Shown: positions 19,001 through 27,115 of the stretch, in pieces
Position numbering within the stretch: the stretch's first letter is position 1
How the letters are laid out: each line of letters begins with the position of its first letter
Origin: Stenotrophomonas maltophilia
GTDB taxonomy: Bacteria; Pseudomonadota; Gammaproteobacteria; Xanthomonadales; Xanthomonadaceae
Direction of reading: 5' to 3'
Length of the DNA: 37,897 nucleotides
Assembly: GCF_013464915.1 (NCBI RefSeq)
Contig: NZ_RAVT01000006.1
Location: 110,672 to 148,568, forward strand
The notes under the pieces: model-generated
What the model saw: only the letters and a program-made list of their open reading frames with translations
The model's database searches: none
Told to the model about the DNA's origin: nothing
Program-made: the position numbers and the translations under genes

Positions 19001-19133
19001 TGATCGGGTAGTCGACCTGTGGCAGCGCGGCCACCGGCAGCAGGCGATAGGCAAGCACGCCGGACAGCAGCAGCGCCACCATCAGCAGCGTGGTGGCGAC
19101 AGGTCTGAGGATGAACGGACGCGAGAGGTTCAT
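16035..19133 (-). CDS. smeJ: RND multidrug efflux permease (SmeJ/MdtB-like)
   Basis: A 1032-aa RND pump, first permease of the operon, MdtB/MuxB type. The N-terminus [21 protein letters not shown] and [18 protein letters not shown] is typical. TM4 carries [21 protein letters not shown] with the proton-relay Asp pair, and the last third has [20 protein letters not shown]. It overlaps smeI and smeK by four bases at each end. Residues about 496-505 ([10 protein letters not shown]) are encoded by a palindromic repeat of the GGGGTCAG family (17620-17649), in the cytoplasmic link between TM6 and TM7. The frame is intact, so the pump should still work. Reported roles of SmeIJK include aminoglycoside and envelope-stress tolerance. 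Confidence 0.92.
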   Translation of the reverse strand: MNLSRPFILRPVATTLLMVALLLSGVLAYRLLPVAALPQVDYPIIQITTLYPGASPELTTRTITAPLERQLGQIPGLKQLSSTSSGGASVITLQFGLEVSLGVAEQDVQAAINAAGSFLPGDLPVPPVYRKVNPADTPILTLAVTSQGLSLPQVHDLVDTRIAQRLAQLPGVGLVSLAGGQRPAVRIQVNPAALAANGLGMDHIRTAIAAANVNLPKGSFDGPIRAVMLDANDQMRSVAEYRALLLAWRDGAPLRLGDVATITDGAENRQLAAWSGTTPAVLVNIQRQPGANVIAVVEQVRALLPQLQATLPAGVQMNVLSDRTESIRASVRGVQKELVLAIGLVVLVTWVFLRNLPATLIPSVAVPLSLIGTFAVMLLAGYSLNNLTLMALTIATGFVVDDAIVMLENIARHLEEGESPRDAALKGAAEIGFTLVSLTVSLIAVLIPLLFMADLVGALFHEFAVTLAVAIGISLLVSLTLTPMLCARFLKPHAKGSEPQGAPPPKRDVFDRIIALYDRQLRWVLQRQPLMLLATIATLALTVALYFAVPKGFFPVQDAGLVQGISEAPQAISFQAMRERQQALAAAIEADPAVASVSSYIGVDGNNATLNTGRLLIELKPHGDRDGAAVVMARLQQRVSKIPGISLYLQPVQELGIEDRISRTQYQFTLTTPDLETLERWTPKLLQALRQQPALRDVASDLQMQGRQARVNIDRDAAARLGVSVEAVADALYDAYGQRQISTIFTQASQYRVVLEADPSRQPGPEAISGLRVRSSGGQTVPLGAVAQVELGPAALLRNHVGQFPAATLSFNLAPGTSLGEAIDAVQTARTQVSLPESIELRLQGAAAAFSRSLSSTLWLVLAAVVVMYIVLGVLYESFIHPVTILSTLPSATVGALAALWVSGRSLDLIAVIGIVLLIGLVKKNAIMMIDFALDAQRTRGMTPREAIHQAALLRFRPILMTTLAALFGAVPLMLASGSGAELRQPLGWVMVGGLLVSQVLTLFTTPVIYLAFDRLQRGRAAATTVAEEASA
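17620..17649 (-). repeat. GGGGTCAG-family palindrome inside smeJ
   Basis: On the minus strand it reads GGGGTCAGAGCCCC and then GGGGCTCCGCCCCC. It resembles the copies at 28670-28753 and 36686-36724. It lies wholly within coding sequence and preserves the frame. Confidence 0.75.
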
Positions 19134-20296
19134 GTGCCGGCCCTGGTCGCGGCCTCCCCGCTGATGATCTCCACCGCCGTGCCGTCTTCCAGTCCGTCGA
19201 TGCCTTCGATCACCACCTGGTCACCTGCGGCCAAGCCCGAACGCACGGCCACGCGGCCGTCATCGGCAGGGCCGAGCACTACCACGCGCCGCTGCGCCTT
19301 GTTGTCCTTGCCGACGACATGCACGTAGTTGCCCTGGGTGCCGAACTGTACGGCAGCATCGGGAATCAGCAGCGCGGGCTGCTCGCCCAGCTGCAGGCGT
19401 ACGTTGACGAACTGGTTGGGGAACAGCGCCAGGTCGTGGTTGTCGAAGTGCGCACGCAGCTTCAGCGTGCCGGTGGTGGTATCGATGCGGTTGTCGAGGC
19501 TGGACAACGAGCCGCGGGCCAGCTGCCGGCGTTCTTCGCGGTCCCAGGTTTCCACCGCCAGCGCCGGTTGCGCCTGCACGGCGTCGAGCAGCGCAGGCAG
19601 CTTGGGTTCGGGCACGGTGAACAGCACGCTGATCGGCGCGGTCTGCGCCAGCGTCACCAGGCCTTCGGCATCGCTGGCGCGTACCAGGTTGCCCACGTCC
19701 AACCGCCGCAGCCCGACGCGGCCACTGACCGGCGCGGTGATGCGGGTGTACTGCAGCTGCAGGCGTGCTTCATCAACAGACGCCTGGTCGCTGAGCCGGC
19801 GGCCCTGCAGCTGGCGCACCTTGCTCTGCTGGTCGCTCAGTTCCTGCCCGGACACGTAGTTCTGCTTCTGCAGTTCGCGGTAGCGCTGCAGCTGGCGTTC
19901 GGCGTTTTCCAGCTCGGCCAGGTTCTGCTGCTGGGTGCCCTGGGCCTGCGCCAGCTTCACTTCATACGGGCGTGGGTCGATCTGCGCCAGCAGGTCACCG
20001 GCGTTCACCTGCTGCCCTTCCTGGAAGTGCAGGCGCAGCAGTTCGCCATCCACGCGGCTGCGCACCACCACGCTGTGCAGCGGGGTGACCGTACCGACCG
20101 CCTTCAGGCGCAGCACCAGCGGCTCGGCACTGGCGCGCGCCACGCGTACCGGCACCGTCTTGCCCGGCGCATCGTCGCGGCTGCCGGCGTCGTTCCGGGG
20201 CCACAGCCACCACGCCAGAAGGGCGACGAGGGCAAGGGCCAGCACCGCCCACAACAAGCGGGCACGGCGGAAGCGGGAATTTTCGGCGACAGACAT
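19130..20296 (-). CDS. smeI: RND efflux membrane fusion protein (SmeI/MdtA-like)
   Basis: A 388-aa periplasmic adaptor anchored by an N-terminal membrane segment ([22 protein letters not shown]). Order of parts: first beta strand [22 protein letters not shown]; lipoyl half-motif [38 protein letters not shown]; helical hairpin (about 105-170) rich in Gln and Leu; second lipoyl half [20 protein letters not shown]; beta-barrel and membrane-proximal domains. I use ATG 20296, which has AGGA seven bases upstream; the upstream ATG 20329 has no ribosome site. It is first in smeIJK and bridges the two pumps to an outer-membrane channel not encoded here. Confidence 0.92.
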   Translation of the reverse strand: MSVAENSRFRRARLLWAVLALALVALLAWWLWPRNDAGSRDDAPGKTVPVRVARASAEPLVLRLKAVGTVTPLHSVVVRSRVDGELLRLHFQEGQQVNAGDLLAQIDPRPYEVKLAQAQGTQQQNLAELENAERQLQRYRELQKQNYVSGQELSDQQSKVRQLQGRRLSDQASVDEARLQLQYTRITAPVSGRVGLRRLDVGNLVRASDAEGLVTLAQTAPISVLFTVPEPKLPALLDAVQAQPALAVETWDREERRQLARGSLSSLDNRIDTTTGTLKLRAHFDNHDLALFPNQFVNVRLQLGEQPALLIPDAAVQFGTQGNYVHVVGKDNKAQRRVVVLGPADDGRVAVRSGLAAGDQVVIEGIDGLEDGTAVEIISGEAATRAGT

Positions 20297-20580
20297 GGGG
20301 CATCCTGCGCCCTGCGCACGCAGGGACATGCGGGCCCGTCGGCGCGTTCACGGCACCACGGGCAGCGGGGAGGGAGTGTCTGGCGGGGCCGCGGGCGCGG
20401 CGTGGCTGGATGCCGTCGCGCGTGCGACGGGGCGCCAATGGTAGCGGTTTACGCGAACCGTCGCCGCGTGACCTTGGTCATGCAACGCAATCGGTCGTGC
20501 CGGCCGCTGGCCGGCAACCTGCTGGAATCTGCGGGCGTATGCAGTGTTGCCGGCCGGCTGCCGGCACGACCGTCAAACCA
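20297..20580. other. Intergenic region upstream of smeIJK
   Basis: 284 bp, no gene seen. It holds two facing SMAG repeats and, nearer smeI, a short TGACC/GGTCA inverted repeat (20469-20480). A -10-like TACCAT on the minus strand lies about 140 bp before smeI. No convincing -35 or known regulator box was found. Confidence 0.5.
20494..20570. repeat. Inverted pair of SMAG-type repeats
   Basis: One copy in plus orientation (20494-20519, GTCGTGCCGGCC...) faces one in minus orientation (20546-20570). The 26 bp between are unrelated. The pair can fold into one large cruciform and lies 11 bp beyond the stop of the TRIC-channel gene, where it may protect the mRNA 3' end. Confidence 0.82.
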
Positions 20581-21198
20581 TCAATGCACTTCGTCGTGAT
20601 AGACGAACTTCGGCATTTCCCAGCGGTAGTGGATCGCCAGCAGGCGCAGGGCGAAGCCGCCGCCGAGGCAGCACAGGATCGCGGTGGCGTCGGCCACGCC
20701 CCAGTGCAGCAGCAACAGGTAGGCCGCGCCGGTCAGCAGCGCGATGATCGCGTACAGCTCCTTCTGGAAGATCAGCGGCACTTCGTTGCAGAGGATGTCG
20801 CGCAGCACGCCGCCGAACGCACCGGTCAGCATGCCGGCGATCAGCACGATGGGGGTGGCATGGCCGGCCTCGCGTGCGATCGAGCATCCGATCAGGGTGA
20901 AGGCGATCAGGCCCAGCCCGTCCAGCACCAGGAAGGTGCGGCGGAAGTGGTGCATCCAACGCGCCACCCAGGTAGCGATCAGCGCCGCGCACACGGTGAA
21001 GCCCAGGTACTCCGGATGCTTCACCCAGCCCAGCGGGTAGTGGCCGAGCAGGATGTCGCGCAGCGAACCACCACCGAGGGCGGTGACGCAGGCGATCATG
21101 ACCACGCCGAACAGGTCCATGCGGCGGCGGCCGGCGGACAGCGCGCCGGTCATGGCTTCAGCGGAAATGGCGATCAGGTAGATGATGGACAGCAGCAT
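20581..21198 (-). CDS. TRIC-type / UPF0126 membrane channel, glycine-riboswitch controlled
   Basis: A 205-aa inner-membrane protein of the UPF0126 (YicG/YadS) family, related to trimeric intracellular cation channels. It contains two similar three-TM repeats, each with a glycine-rich kinked helix: [15 protein letters not shown] in the first and [17 protein letters not shown] in the second; a seventh hydrophobic segment follows. I use ATG 21198, which has GGAG eight bases upstream; ATG 21231 has none. The mRNA begins with a tandem glycine riboswitch. The substrate is not proven for this family. The riboswitch suggests a role in glycine or small amino acid movement, or in ion balance linked to glycine use. 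Confidence 0.88.
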   Translation of the reverse strand: MLLSIIYLIAISAEAMTGALSAGRRRMDLFGVVMIACVTALGGGSLRDILLGHYPLGWVKHPEYLGFTVCAALIATWVARWMHHFRRTFLVLDGLGLIAFTLIGCSIAREAGHATPIVLIAGMLTGAFGGVLRDILCNEVPLIFQKELYAIIALLTGAAYLLLLHWGVADATAILCCLGGGFALRLLAIHYRWEMPKFVYHDEVH

Positions 21199-21282
21199 GG
21201 GGCAGGCTCCGGGCGCGGTGGGGCCGGCCATGCGCGACTACCGCCACTGCCTGCGCAATGACGGGATGACGATGACCGGTGC

Positions 21283-21484
21283 CGCTCCCGCTGTCCTTTT
21301 GCCTGAGAGTTCAGCGGCATGGGCCGCGTGCCCCTTCGGCGGATCGTCCCGGGCATGCCCGGTGACCTCTCTCCAGCTCGGCGAGTCGAATGCATGGTTG
21401 GTGGGATTCCAGCCCACCGGCCTGAGCGATCATGGGAGCCTGCGCCTTCGGCGGGCGCCAGCGCGGCGCCTCTCTCCTGCATTC
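21283..21484 (-). ncRNA. Tandem glycine riboswitch (gcvT-type)
   Basis: On the minus strand two aptamers occur in series. The first (about 21482-21420) starts GGAGAGAGGCGCC, has GCCGAAGG and ends in the CTCAGGC region. The second (about 21384-21286) has CTGGAGAGAGGTCACC, CCGCCGAAGGGGC and CTCTCAGGCAAAAGGACAG. These are the conserved glycine aptamer cores. A -10 TATACT (minus strand, 21497-21492) predicts a start at about 21485, exactly before aptamer 1. It controls the TRIC-type gene at 21198. Confidence 0.93.
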
Positions 21485-21491
21485 GGGCGCC

Positions 21492-21497
21492 AGTATA
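21492..21497 (-). promoter_or_regulatory. -10 element of the glycine riboswitch transcript
   Basis: TATACT on the minus strand (5/6 to TATAAT) lies about seven bases before the riboswitch. No clear -35 is present. A divergent -10-like CATAAT (21518-21523, plus) lies 25 bp away and would serve the GIY-YIG gene. Confidence 0.6.
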
Positions 21498-21529
21498 TCC
21501 GCTGCAGTGCAGCACGGCATAATCCGGCC

Positions 21530-21796
21530 ATGGCCCCGTCCCCCCGCCCGTGGTTCCTGTACCTGCTCGAATGCCGTGATGGCAGCTACTACGCGGGTAT
21601 CAGCACCGACGTGAACGCGCGCTTCGCCGCCCACCAGGCGGGCAAGGGCGCGCGCTACACCCGCGCCCGGCCGCCACTGCGCGTGCTGGCCGTGCGCGAA
21701 TACCCGGACCGTGCCGCCGCTTCGCGCGCCGAATGGCAGCTCAAGCAGCAGCCGCGCGAGCACAAGCTGGCCTGGCTGCAGGCACCGGTCCTGTAG
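21530..21796 (+). CDS. GIY-YIG nuclease superfamily protein (UPF0213)
   Basis: An 88-aa single-domain GIY-YIG protein. The signature runs from Tyr11 ([17 protein letters not shown]), where the usual GIY is LYLL and YIG is YAGIS, through a helix with [17 protein letters not shown] and [19 protein letters not shown], which supplies the Arg and Glu of the catalytic site. Family members are small and mostly uncharacterised, linked to DNA repair. ATG 21530 is used. A CATAAT -10-like box seven bases upstream suggests a leaderless mRNA. The TAG stop lies in the head of a SMAG repeat. Confidence 0.85.
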   Translation: MAPSPRPWFLYLLECRDGSYYAGISTDVNARFAAHQAGKGARYTRARPPLRVLAVREYPDRAAASRAEWQLKQQPREHKLAWLQAPVL

Positions 21797-21816
21797 ATCC
21801 ACGCCATGCGTGGAGG
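21793..21816 (+). repeat. SMAG-type repeat supplying the GIY-YIG gene stop codon
   Basis: GTAGATCCACGC plus GCGTGGAG, with one mismatch at the stem base. TAG at 21794-21796 is the stop codon of the upstream gene. Confidence 0.85.
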
Positions 21817-21870
21817 GTGTGCATGGGCCATGCCATCATCGCCACACCCATCGACACATGGATCGGTCCG

Positions 21871-22287
21871 ATGAAGAACCGCGGGATACTGCTGTTGACT
21901 GCCTGCGTGGCCCTTCTGGCCTGCACCCAGGCACCGTCGCCAACGCCACTGCAGCATGGGCAGATCGGCAGCGCCGCTGAGCTGGCCGCGCATGGCCCGA
22001 GCACGCCCGAACCGATCCACCTGCGTCGTGACCGGGTTCCTCCCGACCTGGTCGATCTGATCCCGTTCGCGGAAAAGTGGGGGATCGGCGATGACGTGCT
22101 TCGCAACGAAATGCAGGAGCGCGCCACTGAAGTGGAAAAGCAGGAGATGGCGGATGCGCTGATGGGGCACCATGCGCGCATCACCGTCTGGTTGGACAGT
22201 TTCCCGCAGGGGCAGCCCATGTCTGAAGAAGCCGCTGCGTTCATGTACATGCAGCTGGGCGCCGACGAAATGGGCCTGATGCCGTAG
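21871..22287 (+). CDS. Putative lipoprotein of unknown function
   Basis: A 138-aa predicted lipoprotein. The N-terminus MKNRGILLLTACVALLACTQ has a basic start, a hydrophobic core and a lipobox LLAC with Cys18. The mature part is acidic, partly helical and not recognised (PDLVDLIPFAEKWGIGDDVLRNEMQ; EEAAAFMYMQLGADEMGL). ATG 21871 is used because the signal begins there; the ribosome site is weak. It is flanked by two SMAG repeats, the second of which supplies its stop codon. No function assigned. Confidence 0.7.
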   Translation: MKNRGILLLTACVALLACTQAPSPTPLQHGQIGSAAELAAHGPSTPEPIHLRRDRVPPDLVDLIPFAEKWGIGDDVLRNEMQERATEVEKQEMADALMGHHARITVWLDSFPQGQPMSEEAAAFMYMQLGADEMGLMP

Positions 22288-22307
22288 ATCCACGCCATGC
22301 GTGGATG
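22284..22307 (+). repeat. SMAG-type repeat supplying the lipoprotein stop codon
   Basis: GTAG with ATCCACGC/GCGTGGAT stem and CAT loop. TAG at 22285-22287 is the stop of the upstream gene. Confidence 0.87.
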
Positions 22308-22355
22308 CGGCTTGCACATGCCATGATCGCCCTGCCCTCAGTGCTGGAGACCCGG

Positions 22356-22787
22356 ATGTCCACGATCGCCCTGTTGTTCGCCCTTTCCGCAGCCACAAGC
22401 GCCGCCGCCGACCCGGCCACCACCGCGGCCATCGAAGCCACCTGCCACGATTACGTCGACGGCCAGCTGGAGGCCGACCCGCAGCGCGTCGCCCGGTCCC
22501 TGCACCCGGACCTGGCCAAGCGCGCGGTCCTCGGTGATACACCCGATGAACGACTTGGCCTGCGCCGGATGTCCAAGGAAGAGCTGGTCTCACTGACCAG
22601 GCAGGGCGCGCTGAAGACCCCGAAGGAGCAATGGGACCGCCGCTGCACGGTGCTGGACGTGACCGGCAATGCCGCCTCGGTGCGACTGGAAACCCCGTGG
22701 TTCGTCGACTACTTCCACATGGGCCGTTTCGACCAGCGCTGGGTCATCGTCAACGCATTGTGGTACCCGAAGCCGAAGGTGCAGTGA
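22356..22787 (+). CDS. Exported NTF2-like (lumazine-binding type) protein
   Basis: A 143-aa protein with a signal peptide (STIALLFALSAATSAAA) and an NTF2/SnoaL-like cone fold. The pattern is: N-terminal helix with CHDYVDGQLEADPQRVARSLHPDLAKRAV (abridged), then VTGNAASVRLETPWFVDYFHMGRFDQRWVIVNALW, the usual last strands. It resembles putative lumazine-binding NTF2-like proteins, which have no proven activity. ATG 22356 has GGAG upstream. The next gene starts three bases after its stop, so the two are probably co-transcribed. Confidence 0.78.
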   Translation: MSTIALLFALSAATSAAADPATTAAIEATCHDYVDGQLEADPQRVARSLHPDLAKRAVLGDTPDERLGLRRMSKEELVSLTRQGALKTPKEQWDRRCTVLDVTGNAASVRLETPWFVDYFHMGRFDQRWVIVNALWYPKPKVQ

Positions 22788-22790
22788 CCG

Positions 22791-23225
22791 ATGCGTGCGG
22801 CGGGCCGGGCGTGGATCGCGCTGCTTCTGCTGTTGACCTTCCTGGCCCTGCTGCCGGGCCTGTTGTATCTGCTGGGATTGGTCGCGACCGAGGGCCGACC
22901 GCAACCTGTCGATTCCCCGGGGAGCGGCGTCGTGTGCGGTGCCGCGAGCTACGCCCACCACGTACCGTTGGATCCATGGCGATTCACGGCGCGCCACGTG
23001 GGGGTGAATGCGAAGGTGAACGTGCCCGATGTCGAACTCGAAGCCTCCTGGATCGCACGCGTCCACCTCGGCCATCCACGCCGCGGCATGCTGCGCTGGC
23101 ACCTGAGCTCGGCAGCACTGACCATCTGGATCACCCGGCACTGGTCATCACGGCAGATCGCCGGCACGGCGCGGGCCGAAGGGTACTGCCCGCCCAGACC
23201 GTCGCATGGACGCGGATCAGACTGA
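22791..23225 (+). CDS. Membrane-anchored hypothetical protein
   Basis: A 144-aa protein with an N-terminal membrane anchor (AWIALLLLLTFLALLPGLLYLLGL) and a periplasmic part. It has two Cys (about 49 and 133) that could pair. The C-terminal stretch WHLSSAALTIWITRHWSSRQIAGTA recalls the short helical motif seen in penicillin-binding glycosyltransferases, but the catalytic motifs are missing, so I assign no function. It is coupled to the NTF2-like gene. Its last nine bases overlap the 3' end of the convergent effector gene. Confidence 0.65.
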   Translation: MRAAGRAWIALLLLLTFLALLPGLLYLLGLVATEGRPQPVDSPGSGVVCGAASYAHHVPLDPWRFTARHVGVNAKVNVPDVELEASWIARVHLGHPRRGMLRWHLSSAALTIWITRHWSSRQIAGTARAEGYCPPRPSHGRGSD

Positions 23226-24857
23226 CCGGGCCTGCTGGGACAGGGTGCTCTGGTGATCCAGCTCTTCCTGCCGGGACCGCGCATCGGTCTGTCGATGTGC
23301 GTCATTCATCGTCTGCAACTGCGCCAATGACGTGTCCACGGGGGTGGCAAATGCCTGCGCGGCCGGCATCTGTGCCCTGAGATGGGCCGGGTCGGACGGA
23401 TCGCCCTGCACGACGAAGAGCGTTTCCGCCCTGCCGTCCTGCGAAGGGGAGGCGCCCAGCACGACGTGGTCGATGCGTGTCAGCCCGGCCTCGCGGGCCA
23501 GGCAGGTTGAGCTGGCTGCAAGGCGTTGCGCGTTCTCGCCGAAAGGCTGGGCCCGGCTGTCTTCCAGGCGCCGTACCGCCTCCTCGGCCTGTTGCAGCAG
23601 TGGGTCGGAAAGCGCGGCACGCCGTCGCTCCGGTTGTGCGGGTTCGACGTGCAGCAGCTGTTCGGGCATCCCGTTGCGCGGGGCGCGGTTGAGGTCGATG
23701 GAGCCGTCGGCATTCTGCTGGCGATGCAGTTCCGCACGCGGCACGGTGGACCACTGGCCATCGATGAAAGCGTGGCCGCGACCGTCCCGGTTCCAGATCA
23801 CCAGATCATCGCCGGAGGCGTACAGGCCGGCGGTGGCCGGCGAGTTGCCGGCCGCCTGCGGGCGGCCCCAGGCATGTGAGCGCCCGTGCTGCAGGGCATC
23901 GAGGTAGGCCGGTGCCTCGGTGTTCTGCAGGAACAGGGTCTTGACCACTTCGTAGCGATGCAGGGCCTCGGGGTGTGCGCGATCGGCAGCCAGCGTCACC
24001 GGGCTGGCCAGCGGGTCGGCGGAGACACCGGCGAACACATCGCGCATCGGATTGCCTGGCCCTGCGGCTCGCAACCGGTTGAAGACCTCGGTGCCCTTCA
24101 GCGCGTGCTCCACGCCGCTTTCCAGGTAGTCGGGCTGTTCCCTGCCGCGTACGACGCGGTTGGGAAGCATGCCGTCGATCCGTGTCTTGACGTCATCCAC
24201 GCTGGCCAGATCGCCGCTGGCAATCGACCGCAGAACACCAGGATAGCGGCTCAACCCTGCCTGGTTCTCCAGCTTCATCAGCATGGTGGCAAGCTTGGCC
24301 TGGTCATCCAGCGACGCATGCTGGTACAGGTCCGTGCCGCGCAGCTGCTGCATCGCGCCGCCAGGATCCCGGCGGCCATCGCCGTGGCGGAGCAGTCGGT
24401 CGACCTGGCTGACATCGTGTGCATGCACGAACGCAACGCCGTCGCTGGATGCGAGAAAGGTGTTCAGATGGCCGCGGACGGTCCCATCCAATGCACGCCC
24501 GTTCTGCGCCCTGATGCCGTCGCCATCGCGCTGCAGGTCGGAAACCGTCTGCTGCCGCTGGCGTGCATCAAGCTCCAGCGAGGGCTGCTGCTGGCGCGCC
24601 CAGCGCTGATAGGCGTCCACCAGCTGGGTCGCCACCTCCGGGTGCTGGCCCAGATCGGTCTGCAGCGTGCCGATGGAAAAACCACTGTTGCCCACCGGCG
24701 TCATGACATTGCCGCTGATGTTGCCGGCAAAGGACAGCTGGTAGGCCACGTTGCGGCCGGCGTTGCTGCCCTCGGACGCCACGCCGATGGCGAAGTAGGC
24801 CAGTGTGCGCAGCTGCGCATCGCTGAGCTGCGGACGATCCTGCGGTGCGGTGCTCAT
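23217..24857 (-). CDS. Xanthomonadales-type T4SS antibacterial effector (XVIPCD), putative muralytic toxin
   Basis: A 546-aa protein without signal peptide, read as a type IV secretion effector. The last about 132 residues (415-546) match the XVIPCD secretion signal: SDPLLQQAEEAVRRLED, GLTRIDHVVLG, LFVVQGDPSDPAHLRAQ, a hydrophilic Gln-rich tail. The N-terminal about 200 residues have a lysozyme-like look: helix AYFAIGVASEGS with candidate catalytic Glu29, then NSGFSIGTLQTDLGQHPEVA. A third block (about 340-400) is linker-like. ATG 24857 is used because AAGGAG lies eight bases upstream; it overlaps the lipoprotein stop by four bases (ATGA). Such effectors are injected into rival bacteria and are paired with periplasmic immunity lipoproteins. 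No T4SS genes are in this window. The XVIPCD call is strong; the enzyme activity is inferred. Confidence 0.85.
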   Translation of the reverse strand: MSTAPQDRPQLSDAQLRTLAYFAIGVASEGSNAGRNVAYQLSFAGNISGNVMTPVGNSGFSIGTLQTDLGQHPEVATQLVDAYQRWARQQQPSLELDARQRQQTVSDLQRDGDGIRAQNGRALDGTVRGHLNTFLASSDGVAFVHAHDVSQVDRLLRHGDGRRDPGGAMQQLRGTDLYQHASLDDQAKLATMLMKLENQAGLSRYPGVLRSIASGDLASVDDVKTRIDGMLPNRVVRGREQPDYLESGVEHALKGTEVFNRLRAAGPGNPMRDVFAGVSADPLASPVTLAADRAHPEALHRYEVVKTLFLQNTEAPAYLDALQHGRSHAWGRPQAAGNSPATAGLYASGDDLVIWNRDGRGHAFIDGQWSTVPRAELHRQQNADGSIDLNRAPRNGMPEQLLHVEPAQPERRRAALSDPLLQQAEEAVRRLEDSRAQPFGENAQRLAASSTCLAREAGLTRIDHVVLGASPSQDGRAETLFVVQGDPSDPAHLRAQMPAAQAFATPVDTSLAQLQTMNDAHRQTDARSRQEELDHQSTLSQQARSV

Positions 24858-25642
24858 GGGCTGTTCTCCTTGCCGTTGGCGGTGCGTCCACACATCTTCA
24901 GCGCTTCGCGCACGGATGCGATGAGGCCGACGTACTCGTCCGCTGCAGCCGGTGACATCCCGTCTGCAAGTTCGTCATCGCTGCGCGCGGCGTCCTCGGC
25001 ATAGGGCGACAGTGCGGCCTGACAGGCCGCATTGTTTCCTGCCTCATGCTGGGCCGAAGCGATCGCCAGCCTGATGTCGGCGATCGTGCTCAATGGAAGG
25101 GTGTCCGCGCAGGACGCCTGGAGCGCTTCCAGCGTGCTGGCGGTGCCCGCGGCGGAATATGGCGCGGTCTTTGCAGCCGCCTTGCGCAGCGCGGCGGCAA
25201 TATTGTCCGTCATGCAACGGTCGCTCACCGCAAGGTAGTGGCCCTTGAATCCACCGTTGCTGCCGCAGTAGGCGGCGCAGGCATCGGCCGTGCGCGTACC
25301 GACCTCGATGCCCTTGGCGGTAGGTTGCATCGTGAGCAGGCATTGCGCTGCGCCGGGTGCGGGATCCACCGCGACGGACCGCAGATCGTCGCCGAGCGTG
25401 CCCGCCAGGCTGCATCCGGCGCCGGAGGATTCAGTCTCCAGGTGGAACTGCAGCGACGTGCTGCCAGGGCGTGCCTGCAGCAGCAGCTGTCCCCATCCTC
25501 GTTCGGTCGAGTAGGTACCGGGTGACAGGCGCGGAGAGGGCGCTGGCGAGGAGGCGGAGACTTCCGCCTGCGACTGTCCCGCAGGACAGCCCGAGAGGAG
25601 GGCGGCCGCGACCAGGGCGGGCAACCATTTCAGCAGATCCAT
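24854..25642 (-). CDS. Probable immunity lipoprotein for the adjacent T4SS effector
   Basis: A 262-aa lipoprotein. The N-terminus MDLLKWLPALVAAALLSGC gives a lipobox LLSGC (Cys19). A beta-rich domain (about 40-155) follows with GTYSTERGWGQLLLQ, paired Cys and the motif CAAYCGSNGGFKGHY, like lysozyme-inhibitor-type lipoproteins. A helical C-terminal domain (about 160-255) contains ACQAALSPYAEDAA. It precedes the effector with a four-base overlap, the usual order for Xanthomonadales T4SS immunity/effector pairs, so protein levels would be coupled. The role (blocking the muralytic effector in the periplasm of the producer) is inferred from context. Confidence 0.78.
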   Translation of the reverse strand: MDLLKWLPALVAAALLSGCPAGQSQAEVSASSPAPSPRLSPGTYSTERGWGQLLLQARPGSTSLQFHLETESSGAGCSLAGTLGDDLRSVAVDPAPGAAQCLLTMQPTAKGIEVGTRTADACAAYCGSNGGFKGHYLAVSDRCMTDNIAAALRKAAAKTAPYSAAGTASTLEALQASCADTLPLSTIADIRLAIASAQHEAGNNAACQAALSPYAEDAARSDDELADGMSPAAADEYVGLIASVREALKMCGRTANGKENSP

Positions 25643-25711
25643 GCGGCTTCATTCCATGAGCGACCGGCTTACGCTAGCAGCCCGTGCGTGAAGGCCACCG
25701 GGGCCCGGGGC

Positions 25712-26992
25712 CTACCGCTTCGGCCGCCGGTCGTCCTGGTCATCACCAAAGATGATGCGCGCACTGCGCTGGTAGCTCCAGTACGCCACCGCCCAGTTCA
25801 GCAGCACCACGATGCGGTTGCGGAAGCCGATCAGGAAGAACACGTGCGCGGCCAGCCAGAACCACCAGGCGAGGATGCCCGACAGCTGCAGTCGGCCCAG
25901 GTGCACGATGGCAGCCATGCGGCCGATGGTGGCCAGATTGCCGTAGTCGGCGTACTTGAACGGACCGGGTTCGGGCTTGCCGTGCAGGCGCGCGCGGATG
26001 ACCTCGGCCACGTACTTGCCCATCTGCTTGGCCGCGGGCGCCACACCGGGTACCGGCTTGCCGTTGGCCTGGTTCAGCGCGGCCAGGTCGCCGGCCACGA
26101 ACAGCTCGGGATGACCGGGCAGGGTCAGGTCCGGCTGCACCTGCACGCGTCCGGCGCGGTCCAGCGGCACCTCCAGCGTGCGCGCCAGCGGTGAGGCGGC
26201 CACGCCGGCGGCCCACACCACGGTGCGTGCCGGCACGAACTGATCGCCGAGCTTGAAACCCTGGCTGTCGATGTCGCTCACCGGGGTACCGGTCAGCACT
26301 TCCACGCCCAGCTTTTCCAGCTGCCGGCGCGCCTTCAGCGAAAGTACTTCCGGGAACGAGGACAGCACGCGTGGGCCTGCTTCGACCAGCCGCACCTTGG
26401 CGCTGGCCGGGTCGATGTGGCGGAATTCATTGCGCAGCGTATGCCGCGCGATTTCGGCCAGGGTGCCGGCCAGCTCGACGCCGGTGGGGCCGCCGCCGAC
26501 GATGGCGAAACTCAGCCACGCCGCCTTCTTTGCCGGGTCCGGTTCGGCCTCGGCACGCTCGAAGGCCAGCAGCAGCTTGCGGCGCAGCGCGATGGCATCG
26601 TCCAGCGTCTTCAGGCCGGGCGCGTCATCGGCCCATTGGTCATTGCCGAAGTAGGCGTGGGTGGCGCCGGTGGCCAGCAGCAGGCTGTCGTAGTCCAGCG
26701 TGCTGCCATCGGCCATGCGGATCTGCCGCGCCTGCTTGTCGATGGCCACCACTTCGCCCAGGCGGACTTCCACGTTGCGCTGGTGGCCGAGGATGTGGCG
26801 CAGCGGTGCGGCGATATCCGGCGCGGACAGGCCCGCGGTGGCCACCTGGTACAACAGCGGCTGGAACAGATGATGGTTGCGGCGGTCGACCAGGGTGATG
26901 CGCATGCGCTCGCGGGCCAGGGCACGGGTGGCCCAGAGACCGGCAAAACCGCCGCCGACAACGACCAGGTGGGGAACGCGCTCACGACTCAT
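25712..26992 (-). CDS. ndh: Type II NADH dehydrogenase (NDH-2)
   Basis: A 426-aa FAD-dependent NADH:quinone oxidoreductase on the inner face of the membrane; it passes electrons to quinone without pumping protons. The FAD-binding motif is VVVGGGFAGLWATRAL near the N-terminus and the NADH-binding motif FAIVGGGPTGVELAGTLAEI at about residue 160. ATGATHAYFGND, VWAAGVAASPLA and FVAGDLAALNQ are standard. The C-terminal part (about 365-410) has hydrophobic segments for membrane contact (LAAHVFFLIGFRNRIVVLLNWAVAYWSY, abridged). The gene stands alone, divergent from the NYN-domain gene. Confidence 0.93.
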   Translation of the reverse strand: MSRERVPHLVVVGGGFAGLWATRALARERMRITLVDRRNHHLFQPLLYQVATAGLSAPDIAAPLRHILGHQRNVEVRLGEVVAIDKQARQIRMADGSTLDYDSLLLATGATHAYFGNDQWADDAPGLKTLDDAIALRRKLLLAFERAEAEPDPAKKAAWLSFAIVGGGPTGVELAGTLAEIARHTLRNEFRHIDPASAKVRLVEAGPRVLSSFPEVLSLKARRQLEKLGVEVLTGTPVSDIDSQGFKLGDQFVPARTVVWAAGVAASPLARTLEVPLDRAGRVQVQPDLTLPGHPELFVAGDLAALNQANGKPVPGVAPAAKQMGKYVAEVIRARLHGKPEPGPFKYADYGNLATIGRMAAIVHLGRLQLSGILAWWFWLAAHVFFLIGFRNRIVVLLNWAVAYWSYQRSARIIFGDDQDDRRPKR

Positions 26993-27115
26993 CGACTCAC
27001 TCCAGTGGGGGCATTGGGGGAAGCGCCTGGCATCTTCTCACGGCGACCGCCTGTCACGTCAGCGCCCGCGTGGATCGGCGATACTCGGGTTCAGGCAACC
27101 GCCCGCGAGGAGTCC

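Noticed and set aside
20430..20450. BaeR-type box upstream of smeIJK
   Set aside because: Only CCATTGGC-like bases match; too short to separate from chance.
22791..23225. Peptidoglycan glycosyltransferase (GT51)
   Set aside because: Only a short helical stretch is reminiscent; catalytic Glu motifs and length are missing.
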